Assembly: GCF_963259705.1 (NCBI RefSeq)
Contig: NC_081849.1
Coordinates: 62,530,093 to 62,594,092 of the forward strand
DNA: 64,000 nucleotides
Direction: 5' to 3'
Source: Myotis daubentonii
Taxonomy: Eukaryota; Chordata; Mammalia; Chiroptera; Vespertilionidae
Each line of letters begins with the position of its first letter. Positions within the stretch are counted from its first letter, which is position 1. The notes beneath the pieces are model-generated. The model was not told the origin of the DNA, ran no database searches, and was given only the letters and a program-made list of their open reading frames with translations. Made by a program: the position numbers and the translations under genes. Positions 1-11,966 of this stretch are shown in pieces.

Positions 1-137
1 ACCTGTACTGAGGAACTGTGGCTGAAACAACAGCACAGAATAACTTGATTTTACATCCTGAGTAGGAAGAGGGAGCTTAGGGAAACAGACAGGGAATGAT
101 TACGTACATAATCATTTATGAATAAAAATTAGATACA

Positions 138-343
138 GCCCAACTGGTGTGGCTCAGTGGTTGAGTGTCGACCTATGAACTAGGAAGTCATGGTTTGCTT
201 CTGGTCAGGGCACATGCCTGGGTTGTGGGCTCAATCCCCAGTAGAGGGCGTGCATGAGGCAGCTGATCAATGATTCTCTCTCATCATTGATTTTCTCTCC
301 CTCTCCCATCCTCTCTGAAATCAATAAAAAATATTTTTAAAAA
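138..343 (+). repeat. Ves SINE (tRNA-derived bat SINE)
   Basis: Starts with the Ves head (gcccaactggtgtggctcag), has a tRNA-like internal promoter with a degraded B box near 193-203, then the TC-rich body ending in ctctctgaaatcaataaaaa and an A/T-rich tail. This is a full-length element of about 200 bp, dependent on LINE machinery and pol III. A member of the young vesper-bat SINE family. Confidence 0.9.
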
Positions 344-610
344 TTACATAATTCTGCCCTGACTTGTATTTCTATAAATTAATTAGCTAATATGGGATTG
401 CTAAATAGGGAATGCTGATACTGTAACATAGAAGCTGTTGGTTTGCGAGTAGTTTATTCTCAGAGTAGGGGAGCCAGAGAGGAGAGGGGCAGTAGAATGA
501 AGCCATCAACAGGAAGGAAAGCATCCTCTGGGTGGCTGTGGGAGGAGAAGAGTCCTACAATATTGTGATATAACAGAAATGCCTAAATTAACAGGAAAAG
601 AAACTGAACA

Positions 611-1127
611 TACATGGTGAGCAAAAGTAGGTTTACAGTTGTGAGTATGTGAAACACAGAGTTTATCCTTGTATTATTATTTATTAACTAGAGGCCTGGT
701 GCATGAAATTCGTGCACTGGCGGGGTGGGGGGGGGTCCCTCAGCCTGGCCTGCACCCTCTCGCAGTCTGGGAGCCTTCAGGGGATGTCTGACTGATAGCT
801 TAGGCCCGTTCCCTGTGTGGGCCTAAGCCGTCAGTCGGACATCCTTAGTGCTGCCGCCGTGGAGACAGGAGAGGCTCCTGCCACCACCGCTGTGCTCCCC
901 AGCCGTGAGCCCGGCTTCTGGCTGAGTGTTGCTCCCCCTGTGGGAATGCACTGACCACCAGGGGTCAGCTCCTGCATTGAGCTTCTGTCCCCTGGTGGTC
1001 AGTGTGTGTCATAGTGACTGGTCCTTCCGCTGTTTGGTCGATTTGCGTATTAGCCTTTTATTATATAGGATTATTGTGTTATTTTCCATAAGAACAACTG
1101 TAAACCTACTTTTGCCCCACCCCTGTA
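611..1127. mobile_element. mariner-like MITE split by a Helitron
   Basis: The left arm (611-687) and right arm (1071-1127) are inverted copies built around gcaaaagtaggtttacagtt and its complement. The ends read TACATGG... and ...CCCTGTA, so TA flanks both sides as expected for Tc1/mariner insertions. The middle is occupied by a HeliBat element (688-1070). Non-autonomous: no transposase is encoded. A second copy lies at 44233-44356 and a half copy at 1806-1850. Confidence 0.75.
688..1070 (-). mobile_element. HeliBat-type non-autonomous Helitron
   Basis: Read on the minus strand it starts TCCTATATAATAAAAGG (5' end at 1070) and ends with the hairpin GTGCACGAATTTC-type stem, GGGCCTC and CTAG (688-691). 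It sits between A (687) and T (1071), the Helitron A/T target. It is 383 bp, has no Rep/helicase coding capacity, and carries a paired CCACCAGGGG / CCCCTGGTGG motif at 955-998. Confidence 0.9.
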
Positions 1128-1589
1128 TATATAAGTGGTATACACACATCTATATACCTTTGCAAATTAGCTAGTTTACAAATAATATCATTATTAAAAC
1201 ATTTATATTTCATTAAAATTAGTGACATCCTTTGAAAATTTTCCTTTTTATGAACTTATAATGAGGTCATTATCTTCTCTTTTTTTTTAAATCTTAAATT
1301 CTATGTTTCTTCAAGTTATGCTTTTCCTCTGAACTTGAACAGATCCCATGAACCATTCATTGTCTTAACGATTGAGTAAGTTTTAAATAGATCAGCTGCT
1401 GAGAGCAGGCCTCATAATTTACAAGCCGATCGGGTTTGTTCTGGTGTGTCCCCTATCAGGGAACCAGCTAGAGTTAGCATGACCGAGCTCATGAGGTACA
1501 GCTTGAAAGACACGTAGGGCAGCTTTCTTTGGTAATTAGAGCTCCAGGGAGAGGGGACTGCCAGGGCTAGTCTCCACTTCTGGAGCACT

Positions 1590-1712
1590 CCTGAGTGCCA
1601 GACACAGTGCTTCCACAAGTTAGGGGGCACTATCCCCACTTTATAGGAAATAGAGGCTCAAAAGGGACAAATAACTTTCCCAAAGAATCCACACTCCAGT
1701 TCCTAAGCCCTT
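1590..1712 (-). repeat. MIR SINE fragment (antisense)
   Basis: The stretch reads gagtgccagacacagtgcttccacaag ... ccccactttataggaaatagaggctc ... actttccc, the reverse of the MIR core and 3' part. It is diverged, as expected for an ancient mammalian SINE. Confidence 0.6.
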
Positions 1713-1805
1713 AATATCACATGCTGACAGTGGAGGGTGGGAGATGTGTCTGGATACATGCAATTGATGTGAGTAGGGAAAACAGCTGAAAAAGGGAAAT
1801 CCCAC

Positions 1806-1850
1806 CTAAAGTAGGTTTACAGTTGTTCTTATGGAAAATAACACAAAATC
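1806..1850 (+). mobile_element. Half copy of the mariner-like MITE
   Basis: Positions 1810-1847 match, base for base as far as I can read, the reverse complement of the right arm of the element at 611-1127 (agtaggtttacagttgttct and onward). The other arm is missing. The near identity suggests recent origin or a local duplication. Confidence 0.7.
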
Positions 1851-2602
1851 CCATCTCATGGCAGATGAAGAGCCATGGAGGTGTCAGCATCTGAGGCTCT
1901 GATGAGCATGAGTGCTAGTGATTACAGACTTTTCTACTTCTTCTGTCGTTTAGGATGTAATAGAAATTCAAGATGTCTCTGGCTCTCAGCAAGTCATGCT
2001 TGGATGACAAGGAAAAGATGAGCCAGGCTGCTGTCTGAGCAACTGGTGCAGGAAGCAAGGACTCATTACGGAGGAAATCATGACTCCTTTGGGAAAGGTA
2101 AGATCATATCTCTTCCCACCAGATACATATGATGATGTGGACAGCTCTTGACATCACACTCATATCAGTTTTACTAAGCGTCATGTTTCTCTTATATTAT
2201 GAGCCAGATGGTGACAGTCTGTGGTTGGATGCTACTGGGAGTTGGCTGTAGGCACAATAGGAAGTTTCCTACAGGTCAGTGAGGGTCTGTGTATTTCAGA
2301 TGAAGGGATTGTCATTGTGTCAGTATTTAAATAAATTCTTCCTGGTGCCTGAAACACTGCCCGGAGAGTGAACTCCTGATTAGCTGACATTCTGTTGACC
2401 AGAATTCTCTACAGACTGTCACTTCTGCACATCTGTTCGCCAAATGTGATTGATGGTTATGATAAAGATGCAGTAGGATTTCAGGAGAGTCTTATAAATC
2501 ACCCAAGGAAGTTTAAATAAGGTTGACAAACATTTTAGGGCTTAATTCCCTTTTTTTCTGGGTTCAAATTCTTGAAAATTGGCATTTTAGGGATAAAATA
2601 GT
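1851..2602. other. Intergenic stretch, no recognised gene
   Basis: No coding region or known repeat recognised. A pyrimidine tract with AG at 1952-1953 and an AAAG|GTAAGA donor at 2097/2098 could bound a 144-bp non-coding exon, but this rests on splice motifs alone. Confidence 0.3.
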
Positions 2603-3194
2603 CACAGCAGGTCCTCCAATAACATCATTTAGTTATAACATTGATGAGTTACAGTATTGATGCCTGGCTGGGACCACTGTCTGTGTGGAGTTTTCATGTT
2701 CCCATGTCTGCGAGGGGTTTTCTCCGGGTACTCCCATTTCCCCCACATCCCAAAGGTGTGCGTGCTAGGTGAACTGTGTATCTAGGTTACCCCGGTCTGA
2801 GTGAGGGGCATGTGTGCGAGTGGCCCTGCCATGGAAGAGTGTCTTGTCGGGATTGGGTCTCACCTTGCACCCTGAGCTGCCCAGGTAGGCTCTGGCTGCC
2901 CATGACCCTGAACTGGAATAAGTGGGTTGGAAAAGAATTATCTACCTTGTTTTTATTGATCTTTCCTAAATGTACATATAGCTCACATTTATTTCGATGT
3001 TTAATATTAGAAGTGTTTTAGGTCTTTATTGAGAAGCTTGGTGATATTTTTGTGAACAGGAATATGCTGTAGGAACTTGACTCTTGTGTATATCAGTTAG
3101 CCGCTGGTAAAACTGGTTTTGTTACACAGTTTCTTGTTTTGCTCCAAGTCGCAGCTTCCAAGATCCTATTGACATTAAGTGGGGCCTTACTGTA
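2603..3194 (+). repeat. Old DNA transposon, family unassigned, with inner repeat
   Basis: The outer ends read cacagcaggtcctcc and ggggccttactgta, a decayed inverted repeat of the form TACAGTAAGTCCTC. A shorter relative lies at 55573-55750. The middle (about 2660-2960) resembles a different ancient repeat (gcctggctgggaccactgtc through ggaataagtgggttgg) with the look of a LINE or SINE 3' part. The ends suggest a TA-target element (Tigger/mariner class). Confidence 0.45.
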
Positions 3195-3860
3195 TGGTGA
3201 TTCTCTATAAGGTGTTCAGTGGCAGAAAGGACCTCTCTAGTTGGTAGGTTTACTTTAATGTGCTCATTGAAACATTCAGAAACAAGTCCCAAAGCTCTGC
3301 TCTATAATCACTGAAGAACAAATCCTAGAGTTGTAGTAGTGAAGGGAAAATGTGGTGATTCCTGTCTTTTAGGGGGATTCCTTGTGGTCCATCTTCGCTA
3401 TAGAAGGGGATAAAAACAAAGTGTAATCGAGGAGCTGGAAGCACTCAGCCTGAATCATTGTGACAAAATGTGGAATCTAAGAGTCTGATGTATGGACTAA
3501 AGCCTCACACAGTCATCTGAGTGATGAGCATTGTTTATATTGATTTCTACATGAATTAATAAAGAGAAACTTGACCATGACTATAAAGATAGAATGGCTG
3601 CAGAATGCCTTCCTAGCAAATGCAACTATTGAAACATATGGGGGTGGGTAGAGAGAGAATGATAAAAATATCTTTGTACCATTGATGAGGGAGAGTAAAG
3701 AGCTACGGTCTGCAGCCTCAGGGTTTGGAAGCATAATCCTGGCTCATTCCCTTATGCTTTTCCCTTAGGAACTCTGGAAAATAAATGGGGCAATAAGATC
3801 AGCTACCTCACTTCATTGGAGTGCACTTGCTAATGCTAGGTCCCACCAAATGGACTGGAG

Positions 3861-4049
3861 CAGGGCTCCTCAAACTTTTTAAACAGGGGGCCAGTTTACT
3901 GTCCCTCAGACCGTTGGAGGGCCGGACTATAGTTTAAAAAAACTAGTCGGCTGCTAAGCAATAGGCAGCGGCGGCAAAAACACCCAGTGGGCGGATAAAT
4001 GTTTTCGGCGGGCTGCATGTGGCCCATGGGCCGCAGTTTGAGGACCCCG
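3861..4049. mobile_element. hAT MITE (OposCharlie-like)
   Basis: Starts CAGGGCTCCTCAAAC and ends GTTTGAGGACCCCG, imperfect terminal inverted repeats. Flanks gactggag and ggctggag form an 8-bp target duplication with one mismatch, diagnostic of hAT elements. The body with ggccggactatag and ggcccatgggccgc is typical of a widely horizontally spread hAT group. Non-autonomous, 189 bp. Confidence 0.8.
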
Positions 4050-4179
4050 GGCTGGAGTGTAAATAAGGTGGGCCATAGAAATATCCTTAGAGGTGTGACT
4101 TGAATTGGTGGCATGGACTGAACCTTTAGAGGCTCCAGCCAGTACTTCCAGCATATAAGTTGGGAAGTCTCTATTTCAT

Positions 4180-4720
4180 CCTAGTAACGAGTAAAAAGCT
4201 GAACAGACTGAAAAATTAACAACTCTTCTGGATCCATAAGAAAGTGGAGAATACAGGGCAAACCACAGTCCCCAAGAGTAGACTGCAGAGACGGACAGAT
4301 AAAACAGGGAGTCATGGCTCCCTGGAGCAGACTCAGGAGCAGAAACCACCCCTAAAAACAGAAACTTGCTGAAATTGACAAATTACTGAAGGCTCAGTGC
4401 AACAAGTTGAAGAGTTAAAACTGCAGGGGACCTAGTCATTGAGAGGCACCAACAGTATTGTGAGATTTGCCTTCAAAAGCTTGACCAGGTTCCCACAGTA
4501 AATACTGGAGAAAAATCCCCTTGTGGTTCTGGAAGGGGGAGAGGGAAAAGACCATCTTGGAATATGCCAGAGCATCTCTTGTTAACAAGCCTAACTAGTT
4601 AACCAGAGCCTAACCTTCTGGGATGTAATCAGAGCCTAAAAGGCCTGGGGAAGGGAAACACCAACTCCAGCCTCTCTGTAGTCATCCTGTCCCACCTATT
4701 TGCTCATGGATAATATTGGT
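4180..4720 (+). repeat. Probable old L1 5' region (degenerate)
   Basis: A/G-rich, purine-biased sequence with phrases such as gaaaaatccccttgtggttctg and accatcttggaatatgcc that look like a decayed L1 leader. No open frame survives. Low certainty; it may be plain intergenic DNA. The following 820 bases to 5542 show nothing I recognise. Confidence 0.3.
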
Positions 4721-5542
4721 CCCGGGGATGGCTGCTGTTCTCAGCATTGGCTTCAAACTAAGGCTCTTTCACCTGATGTCATAAAATAACAGCCAGTGGA
4801 AATCGAGGCTTCATGCTTCCTTATCCAGGCTCAGCAGGAGAGAGAGGGTTAACCTACGCTACACCCATGGAATATAACTTACTCTTTCTAGAACAGATGG
4901 TCACCTCTACACCAGTGATAATTACCAAGGGAAGTAAGTAACGGGCTGAATGGCTTCGACTACTCAACAGGGGGAAATGTCCCCTGAGATGTCTTCATCA
5001 GTAGAGATAGTAATGATTTTGGAGCCTCCCAGACATGGGTTTTAACCCTAGCTCTCTCCTAACTACGTATTTAAAAGTCAGATGGTTTTCTATTTAAACT
5101 ATGTTTTTTGAAGTTATGTATAAAGTATAGCTAGAAGGCAGCGAGTAGGCACTCAGTAAATGGTAACGTTTGTAAGTACCCCAGGACCAGCTCAGTCAGA
5201 TGGCCAGATCAGAAAGCATGGTAGTGATGGAACACATGTGAAGGGAAACAAAGGCCGTGACATGCCCGGTGGAATCTGGGTAGGGAAGATGAACTAGGGC
5301 TAATTCATTGTTCTCTAAGGTGAAACTTAAGCCAGATAAGATATTTTTAGCTCTTGAGTATCTGAAATTTTTAAGCCACCATGTGTACAAAACAGCTTAG
5401 AGAAATTGTTTTTCTTTCCACTTGTGTGGGTAGAAATACATTAGTAGAAGGAGCTTGAAAGTATAGGGAATCACAGAAACCTGCATAAGGAGACTAGAAT
5501 TTTATTTCCTAGGCCTAAAGGGGAAAGTGAAAAATTTCTATA

Positions 5543-5710
5543 GCAGTTCCCTGCATTGGCTGCCCATTAGAATCCTGTGGAGGAGCATTTAAAAGCCCTG
5601 GGTACTAGGTCACCACCGCCCTCTTCCACTGACCAATAATGTTAGACTCCCAGATGGGATTCTGTGGAGCCAGGTGGTTACAATGTACAGCCCAGGTTGA
5701 AAGCTAATGC
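5543..5710 (+). mobile_element. MER5A hAT-Charlie element
   Basis: Matches the remembered MER5A layout: gcattggctgcccattagaatc near the start, a middle with gaccaataatgttagactccc, and ggttacaatgtacagcccaggttg at the end. Ancient non-autonomous hAT transposon. Confidence 0.7.
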
Positions 5711-6729
5711 TTTTCTGGTATATGGTGCTTTGTGCTGACCAAGTGGAGCTTTATAGGAATGGACCACATTATTAGAGTTTCCATTGAAGTCGTGGAGATG
5801 TTGTGATATATTCTCTTAAAACCTGAAGACTCTTAAAACCACACCCTACTGGGAACTTAAGAGAAAATACAGCTACAAATAGTTTTAGGTGATCTCGAGA
5901 GAGCTGCATTAATATAATTCTGGTCTGGCTGAATAATTTCATATTTTCTGCTCAGTAGGAGTTTCATCACTTTTTGTATGACTCTTCTCTGTTTGCCATC
6001 CATGAGTGAGTTTTACATTCCCTGAGTTGAAGGCAGAGAAGGAACATCCAGAGAGATGGAGAGATTATGCAGAATGAAACAGAAAGTCTTATAATTCAAA
6101 TAAACATTTGCAAAACAAAGAAACAGTTACTCTAACAACTTCAAGGAAAAAGAGTGTGGAAAGTAATTAGTCATCAATATTTAATTTCACTCCCTCACTT
6201 GATGCGGAGGAAATGTGTATCTTGATTTGAATATGCCCAGATCTTTCAGGTCTGCCTTTTTTTTTTTATGGTGATTAAATAACAACAATATTAGCATGTC
6301 ATCCCTAACTTTCTCACTTTCACCTCTTCCCTGGAAGCCCATTTTAAGATTTATCAAATTCATGTCTTTTTAAGTAATTACTGTGAGTATATTTTAACCA
6401 ACAGGTCTTTAAACAATTTTGCTGAATAATGGGACTAGTTTAATTATATTAGAATTATCTGCTATAATTCTACACATAAAGCAAGGGAGGAATAGAAAGT
6501 TTAATTTTTTTCTACCAAATTCTCACAGCATTCTGATGAGTAAAGTTATTACAGCAAAAATTGCATTTCCGTAGAATTACCCAAACCTTTACAAAATGTT
6601 TTATATAAGGAAAAGAGGGATATTATTAGTTTTTCTGATGCAAGAAGAACTTAAAAAGAAGCAGAAAAGAATCATCTAAAGATGAAAATTTGATGAGAAA
6701 AGGGATATTTAAATAGTCTCAAAGTACCT

Positions 6730-7545
6730 TCCCACAAATTATTGACTACTTCCAAGGGAAAAACAGCAACATTACAGTGGAAAACCTGGCAGACACCTAA
6801 ACTAAGTAATCGAAGGTGACACCATCAGCAGTGGAACAAATACAAATCATGTCCTCCTGATACGATGCACTGAGAAGGCTATGACTTTACTTCTGCAGTA
6901 TTCCTATCAGAAATGCATGACATCTAATTATGAGAAAACACTAGGCAAACTCAAATTTAAGGGACATTATACAAAATAACTAATCAATACACATCAGAAC
7001 TATTCATGAAAGATTAACTAAATCTAAGGAGTCATGGACATTTTCCTATAAAGGAAATTAGTGGGGAAAATGGTAAATTTATATAAGTATTGTAGATTTT
7101 AGAGAAAAGTATAGTATTAATGAGAATTTCCTGATTTTGGTAATTTGTACTATGGTTATATAAAAGAATTTTCTTGTTTTTAGAAAAATATAGCTTGAAC
7201 CTAGGGTTGGGGTAGGGGCTGGGAGAAGGGAGGTACAGGGTCGGGGGGGGATGGGGATATCTGTAATACTATCAACAATAAAAACTATATTTAAAAAATA
7301 TATAGCTTGAGTTTTTAGGAGTAAAGGGAAAGCATTGTAACTTAATTTCGAATGATCATTAAAATACATACATTTATATAATATACATGCATACATACAC
7401 ATGTATATGTGCATATATATATAGAGAAAGAATGACACAAACATTTGAAGACTCTGGGTGAAGGGTAGTTAGGCATTCTTTGTCATATTTTTGCTATTTT
7501 TTATGACTGCCGTTATTTCAAAATAAAGTTAAAAAAGGGAGGCAG
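6730..7545 (+). repeat. Ancient L1 3' end, interrupted
   Basis: Reads along an old L1M-type 3' region: agaaatgcatgacatctaattatgag, gggacattatacaaaataac, cctataaaggaaattag, and finally gaagactctgggtgaaggg ... tttcaaaataaagtt at the polyadenylation end. A younger L1 3' piece is inserted at about 7200-7300. A TA/CA-rich microsatellite lies near 7370-7425. Confidence 0.6.
7200..7300 (+). mobile_element. Young 5'-truncated L1/HAL1 3' end
   Basis: A G-rich run (gggttggggtaggggctggg) followed by caacaataaaaact and an A-rich tail matches the 3' end of the HAL1 at 12192-14578. Flanking copies of atatagcttga (7189-7199 and 7303-7313) form the target duplication, showing TPRT insertion into the older L1. 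Confidence 0.75.
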
Positions 7546-7821
7546 AAATCTCCATGCTTTAAGGGTAGAAAGATGAGAAAGCATGAGGGCAGTCCTTATA
7601 ATCCTCAGTCATCTGGCACATCTGGGAGTGTGGGAAGGTCTTGTTTAATTGGAAAGGATATGAAGAGGAAAGCTCAGACAGTGTACAGTGGAAGCTCATG
7701 AGTGCAAATCTTTTGATTTAGGAATCAAGGCTCTGAGAGTTGACGCAATTCCATAGGCATTTTGGAAATTTGACTCAAGTTGCTTACAGCCATTTTCATT
7801 TCATACCTCCAACATTTTAAT

Positions 7822-7995
7822 TTGTTTTTTCCTTTTTATTGAATTTGTTGGGGGTTTTGGTTAACAAAACTCTGTAGGTTTGGGGTGCACAATTCTACAA
7901 CACATCTTCTGTACATTGTATTGTGTGTTCACCATCCCCAGGCTAGTCTCTGCCCATCACCATTTATCCCCCCATCCCCTCCTCCACCTCCCCAC
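7822..7995 (-). mobile_element. L1 3' end, antisense, 5'-truncated
   Basis: Reads ttttattgaatttgttggggg ... ggtgcacaattctacaacacatc ... gtgttcaccatcccc, the reverse of the same L1 3' end seen at 19165 and 61112. Near copies ctccaacattttaa (left) and cttcaacattttta (right) look like its target duplication. Confidence 0.75.
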
Positions 7996-8011
7996 CTTCA
8001 ACATTTTTAGT

Positions 8012-10190
8012 TAAAACATTTGAATTTTGTTCTAACACATTCTGCTTAGATTGTGTTAGTTAAAATAATATTCATTTTACACAATGAATTATATAAGGTG
8101 CTTGAATCTTTAAACATTTGCTGCTGTTATTATTTGTGGACATCCATGTAATTAAGTGCAAGATTCAATCAGTAAATAGTCTACAGAAATATACTCATAA
8201 TAAAAATTATGGCTATTACTGCTCTCCTTTACGTATCCAGAATGTATTTTCACCCACTTCTAGAGGTGAGCAGTTATTTCGGTGTTTGGCTTATTTTCTA
8301 GATGCTTAGATAAGTTCATGTCATAGAAATGATGCTAAAATCTGTTGGGAGATATCTTAAATGTTCATTTCTTTCAATTGCCTTGGTGGGACCTACAAGG
8401 ACCAGTTTCTGGATAAAATAGGTCTCTACCCAATAGGAAAGTGATTCAGCTGTGGATAAATTGTCCACTGATTGGAGCACCTTCATGTTCTCTTGACTAT
8501 AAATCCTTATCACCCTGTCACATTTTTCTCATCTATATCACTCTAAGCTTTGTATGTTGAGTCAGATTCATGAGTAAGACTAGCTAACAGATCTTTATTG
8601 TCTGATATGTGGTTGGCTTTGTGCTAGTTTAGATGAGCTGTGTTTATATTAGAGATCGTCTAAAATACAAAATAAAGATGTCTTATACCTAGAACAATAA
8701 GTCTCATGTACCAGCTCCAGTAGATAGAAAGTGTAGCCTGAAGCATCTACCAGACATTTGCCACACCGGACATAGGGGTTCCCCTCCAGTTCACCGAAGG
8801 CAGGAGGGCTGTTTACATTCAGCAGCGTGCCTATCCCGATGCTGTCACCAACCGCAACCCCAGGGAGGGCGGAGGAGGAAGGGGTGAGGAAAGAGTGTGC
8901 GCGTGGATAGTGAAGATAGAGAAGTAACTTTTTTGACAGAAGCTAAAACTTAATTGACTAAGGATATTCTCTGCGAGTTAAAGAAAGGGAAGGCAAGTAA
9001 CACAACCAACCCCATACTCATCTGATTAGAAAAATATAGATAAATTATGGAGTGTACTCAGGACCTCAATGAAACTTGAATTATTTTTGCTTGAGGAGAG
9101 TATTTCACCATCCCTCATGCCCACCCCCAAGTATCTAAATTATTGAGGATATTTAAGCAGGAAGTAGTGATAAATGGGCGCCCCAAACAGCAGCCCTTAC
9201 AGCCATGAGATTAAATATGGGGAGAGTCACCTCCTCTCACTTCTATTGAAACCCCAGCAAGAGAAATGAAAAATGTGTTTGGAGAAAGAGGGAAATTAAT
9301 AGCCTTCCTGTTCCTATAACATTGGGCTTGAAGGCAGTGTACTTTCTGGAGAATGCCTCATGCTTTAAAAATAACAAACAAACAAAAACACGGCTCAGGG
9401 CTATTGTGCCATCAGAAAATTATACTTAAACTATGTAATATGTGGTTACTGAAAGCTCTCATGGCCATGAGCAGAACCCTGGTTTGTTTATGGTATCCTT
9501 AGTAGTAATATTTTTTTTTTATGTTTGTAACAATTTACTCTCAGATGGAAAGGCATTTTTGATAAAGGTAGACATTTCATCCACGAGGCTTTATCAGTGG
9601 AGTTAGAATTGCTGAGTGGAATTCTGAAATTACTCAAACATAGAACTATTGCATTAGTGGAGTCAGAATGCAAACCTACTTACCCGGAAAACGGAAATTA
9701 GTTTGGGCAGAAAGTCCTTCTGCTGTGGTTAAGGATGAACCTTTTTCTCATTTCAGCTTTCTTTTCTATTTCGCTTTAGTGCCTGTATCTTTGAAAAGCT
9801 CTATTAATTTATTTTTAAATCACCAAAATATAATGATTTTAGGTACTTTCCCCAGAGTTGTTTTGTCCCCAATCTCATAAGATTTCCATATGTATGTACA
9901 TTTTGTGTGAAAGGATGAATACACACTTTAGTTATTGGGCAGTCTGTGGTGCTACAAGGTGAACTTTCTCTCCCCATTGACTAAGGATTCAGGTGCTTTT
10001 CTCTTTGATGCGGTGGGTGAAGACTGTGAGTGGTTCCATCCATGCCACGGTGACAGTCCTAAATGAAGACGTGGGACTTAATATAGCAGACAGGATATGT
10101 TACGACCGAGGCCTTCATGATGCAGCCTCCTGGGAGAAGCCCAGGCCCTTGTTAAGAAACTGGTTAACTCTGTCCCTAAATTGTCTATCT
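8012..10190. other. Intergenic, no recognised gene or repeat
   Basis: No convincing gene, RNA or transposon seen. A GC-richer patch at 8700-8900 has an open minus-strand frame of about 59 codons without a start or recognisable domain. Near 9500-9880 only short chance frames occur. Confidence 0.4.
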
Positions 10191-10405
10191 TTTAAAAAAA
10201 ATATTTTTATTGGTTTCAGAGAGGAAGGGAGAGGGAAAGAAATAGAAACATCAATGATGAGAGAGATTCATTGATCGGCTGTTTTCTGCATGCCCCCCAC
10301 TGGGGTTCAAGCTTGCAGCTGGGGCATGTGCCCTGACTAGAAATAAAACCATAACCTCTTGGTTCATAAGTCGAGGCTCTACCACTGAGCCACACCCGGC
10401 TGGGC
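10191..10405 (-). repeat. Ves SINE (antisense)
   Basis: The A-rich 3' end is at the left (aaaaaatatttttattgg), then the reverse of the Ves body, ending with gagccacacccggctgggc, the reverse of the Ves 5' head. Full length. Confidence 0.9.
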
Positions 10406-10699
10406 TTGTTTATCTTTTGTCTTATAGATTACCTGTTAACAAAAAACCATTTAAATTATATTGCCTTTTTTTTTTTTTTTTTTAGTTTGGCTATACTTTA
10501 TTCTTATTTTTCCTCATGTTTTGATTTTTTGGTGAATAAAGAAGGAATACATATGTGCTGCATACAAAAACAAATCAAAGGTGCTTTAGATCCATTTCCT
10601 CTCCTTAGAGTTAACAGTGCCATAAAATTCTTCCTTCATGATCAAACAAAAATATAGGCATAGAGTGAGTTTTGCCTCCAAATTAGACTATGCTACAAC

Positions 10700-11000
10700 G
10701 TTTCCTTTGTTTATCAGTATTTCGTGGATATTTTTTAGCTATAGCTCCACCTTATTTTAAAAAATAGCTGTTTAATATCTTACACTCTATATATTGTGTA
10801 CCATAATTTAGTTCCCCAATTCCTCTTTGTTGGATATTCACTTTCCACTCTTGTGCCAACACAAATGATGTTGCACTAAGCATATTTGTGCCTAAATTCT
10901 CTTGCTCTTGTTTATTTCTGTTAAATTCCCCTAAGTGGGATTGCTGAGTACTTTAAATATTTGTAAATACCTTAAAAGCCTTTCCCAAAACATTATAAAA
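10700..11000 (-). repeat. Old L1 fragment, antisense
   Basis: Contains gtaccataatttagttccccaattcc ... gttggatattcac ... aatgatgttgcactaagc ... aagtgggattgctgag, which is the reverse of the end of an L1 ORF2. Heavily decayed. Confidence 0.55.
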
Positions 11001-11059
11001 TTTCAGCTTCCAGCAGAAGGTATGAAAGTATACTAAGTGAGAAGGAGGAAGCAGACTGA

Positions 11060-11960
11060 ATCATGGATTCTGAAGAGATTATAAAATTAATAATACGTGT
11101 AAGTGCAAGGCAATACATTTTTAAAACTCTGGGGGAAATTGATAATTTCTTAGTTCAAAAATTTACTACAATTAAGGAAACAATATCAAACAGATCACTA
11201 AAGATTAGAACAATATTTAAAGATCCTTTATTTAAAAGAAATAAACCAGGTAGTTTTACGGCGGAACTCTAATATTTAAAGGATAAATCATTTCAATATT
11301 TATTTGAACCATTCCAGACCACAGGAACTCTAGCATAATCTTAATATTAAAATCTTATAAAGTCAGAACGTTACATATAGAAATGCAGGATTACAAAATA
11401 GAATATTATATCAAAGAATAATAGTCATGACAAAATAGAATTTATTCTAGAATGTAAAGATATTAATGTACCATATTAAGAAATCAGTTGATATAGTTCA
11501 TTATATTAGCAAATTAAAGAACTGCATGATTAATAAATATTAAGATATTTGATTAATTTGAAAAGCCATTCTTAGTTTTTTTAAAAAAGTAAAAAAGAAT
11601 AAAAATTCTTAATATTGATGGAGACCATTTACCACAAACAGGCAGCATATTAAATGAGAGAATTCCAAATCAAGATTAGACTAGATACCTTTGCTATCAC
11701 TACTATCATTCAGTATTATTTCTGGAAGTTTGAACTAATACAATAAGACTAGAAACAGAAATGATCAGTAAACATTATAGGAAGATTTAAAAATTACATT
11801 TTCATCATCAATATAATTATTCACTAAGAAAACTATCAGAAAGTCAAAATACATTAAAGTTAATAAAATAATTTAGAAATAAGATCATAATAATTTAATC
11901 AGATGATTATTTTTAAATCTATAGCAATTATCTGTCTTAGAAATGATAAATTAGAAATGA
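11060..11960 (+). repeat. Old L1 ORF2 remnant, sense
   Basis: AT-rich sequence with a decayed reverse-transcriptase region: gatggagaccatttaccacaaacagg ... aaatgagagaattcc ... gctatcactactatcattcagta ... ctggaagtttgaac ... caataagac. Frames are broken throughout. Similar phrases upstream (11340-11540) suggest the same copy. Confidence 0.55.
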
Positions 11961-11966
11961 AAAAGT

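Noticed and set aside
138..343. tRNA-like B boxes such as ggttcgattcc in several places
   Set aside because: They belong to Ves SINE heads; no copy folds into a full tRNA with acceptor stem and anticodon arm as read.
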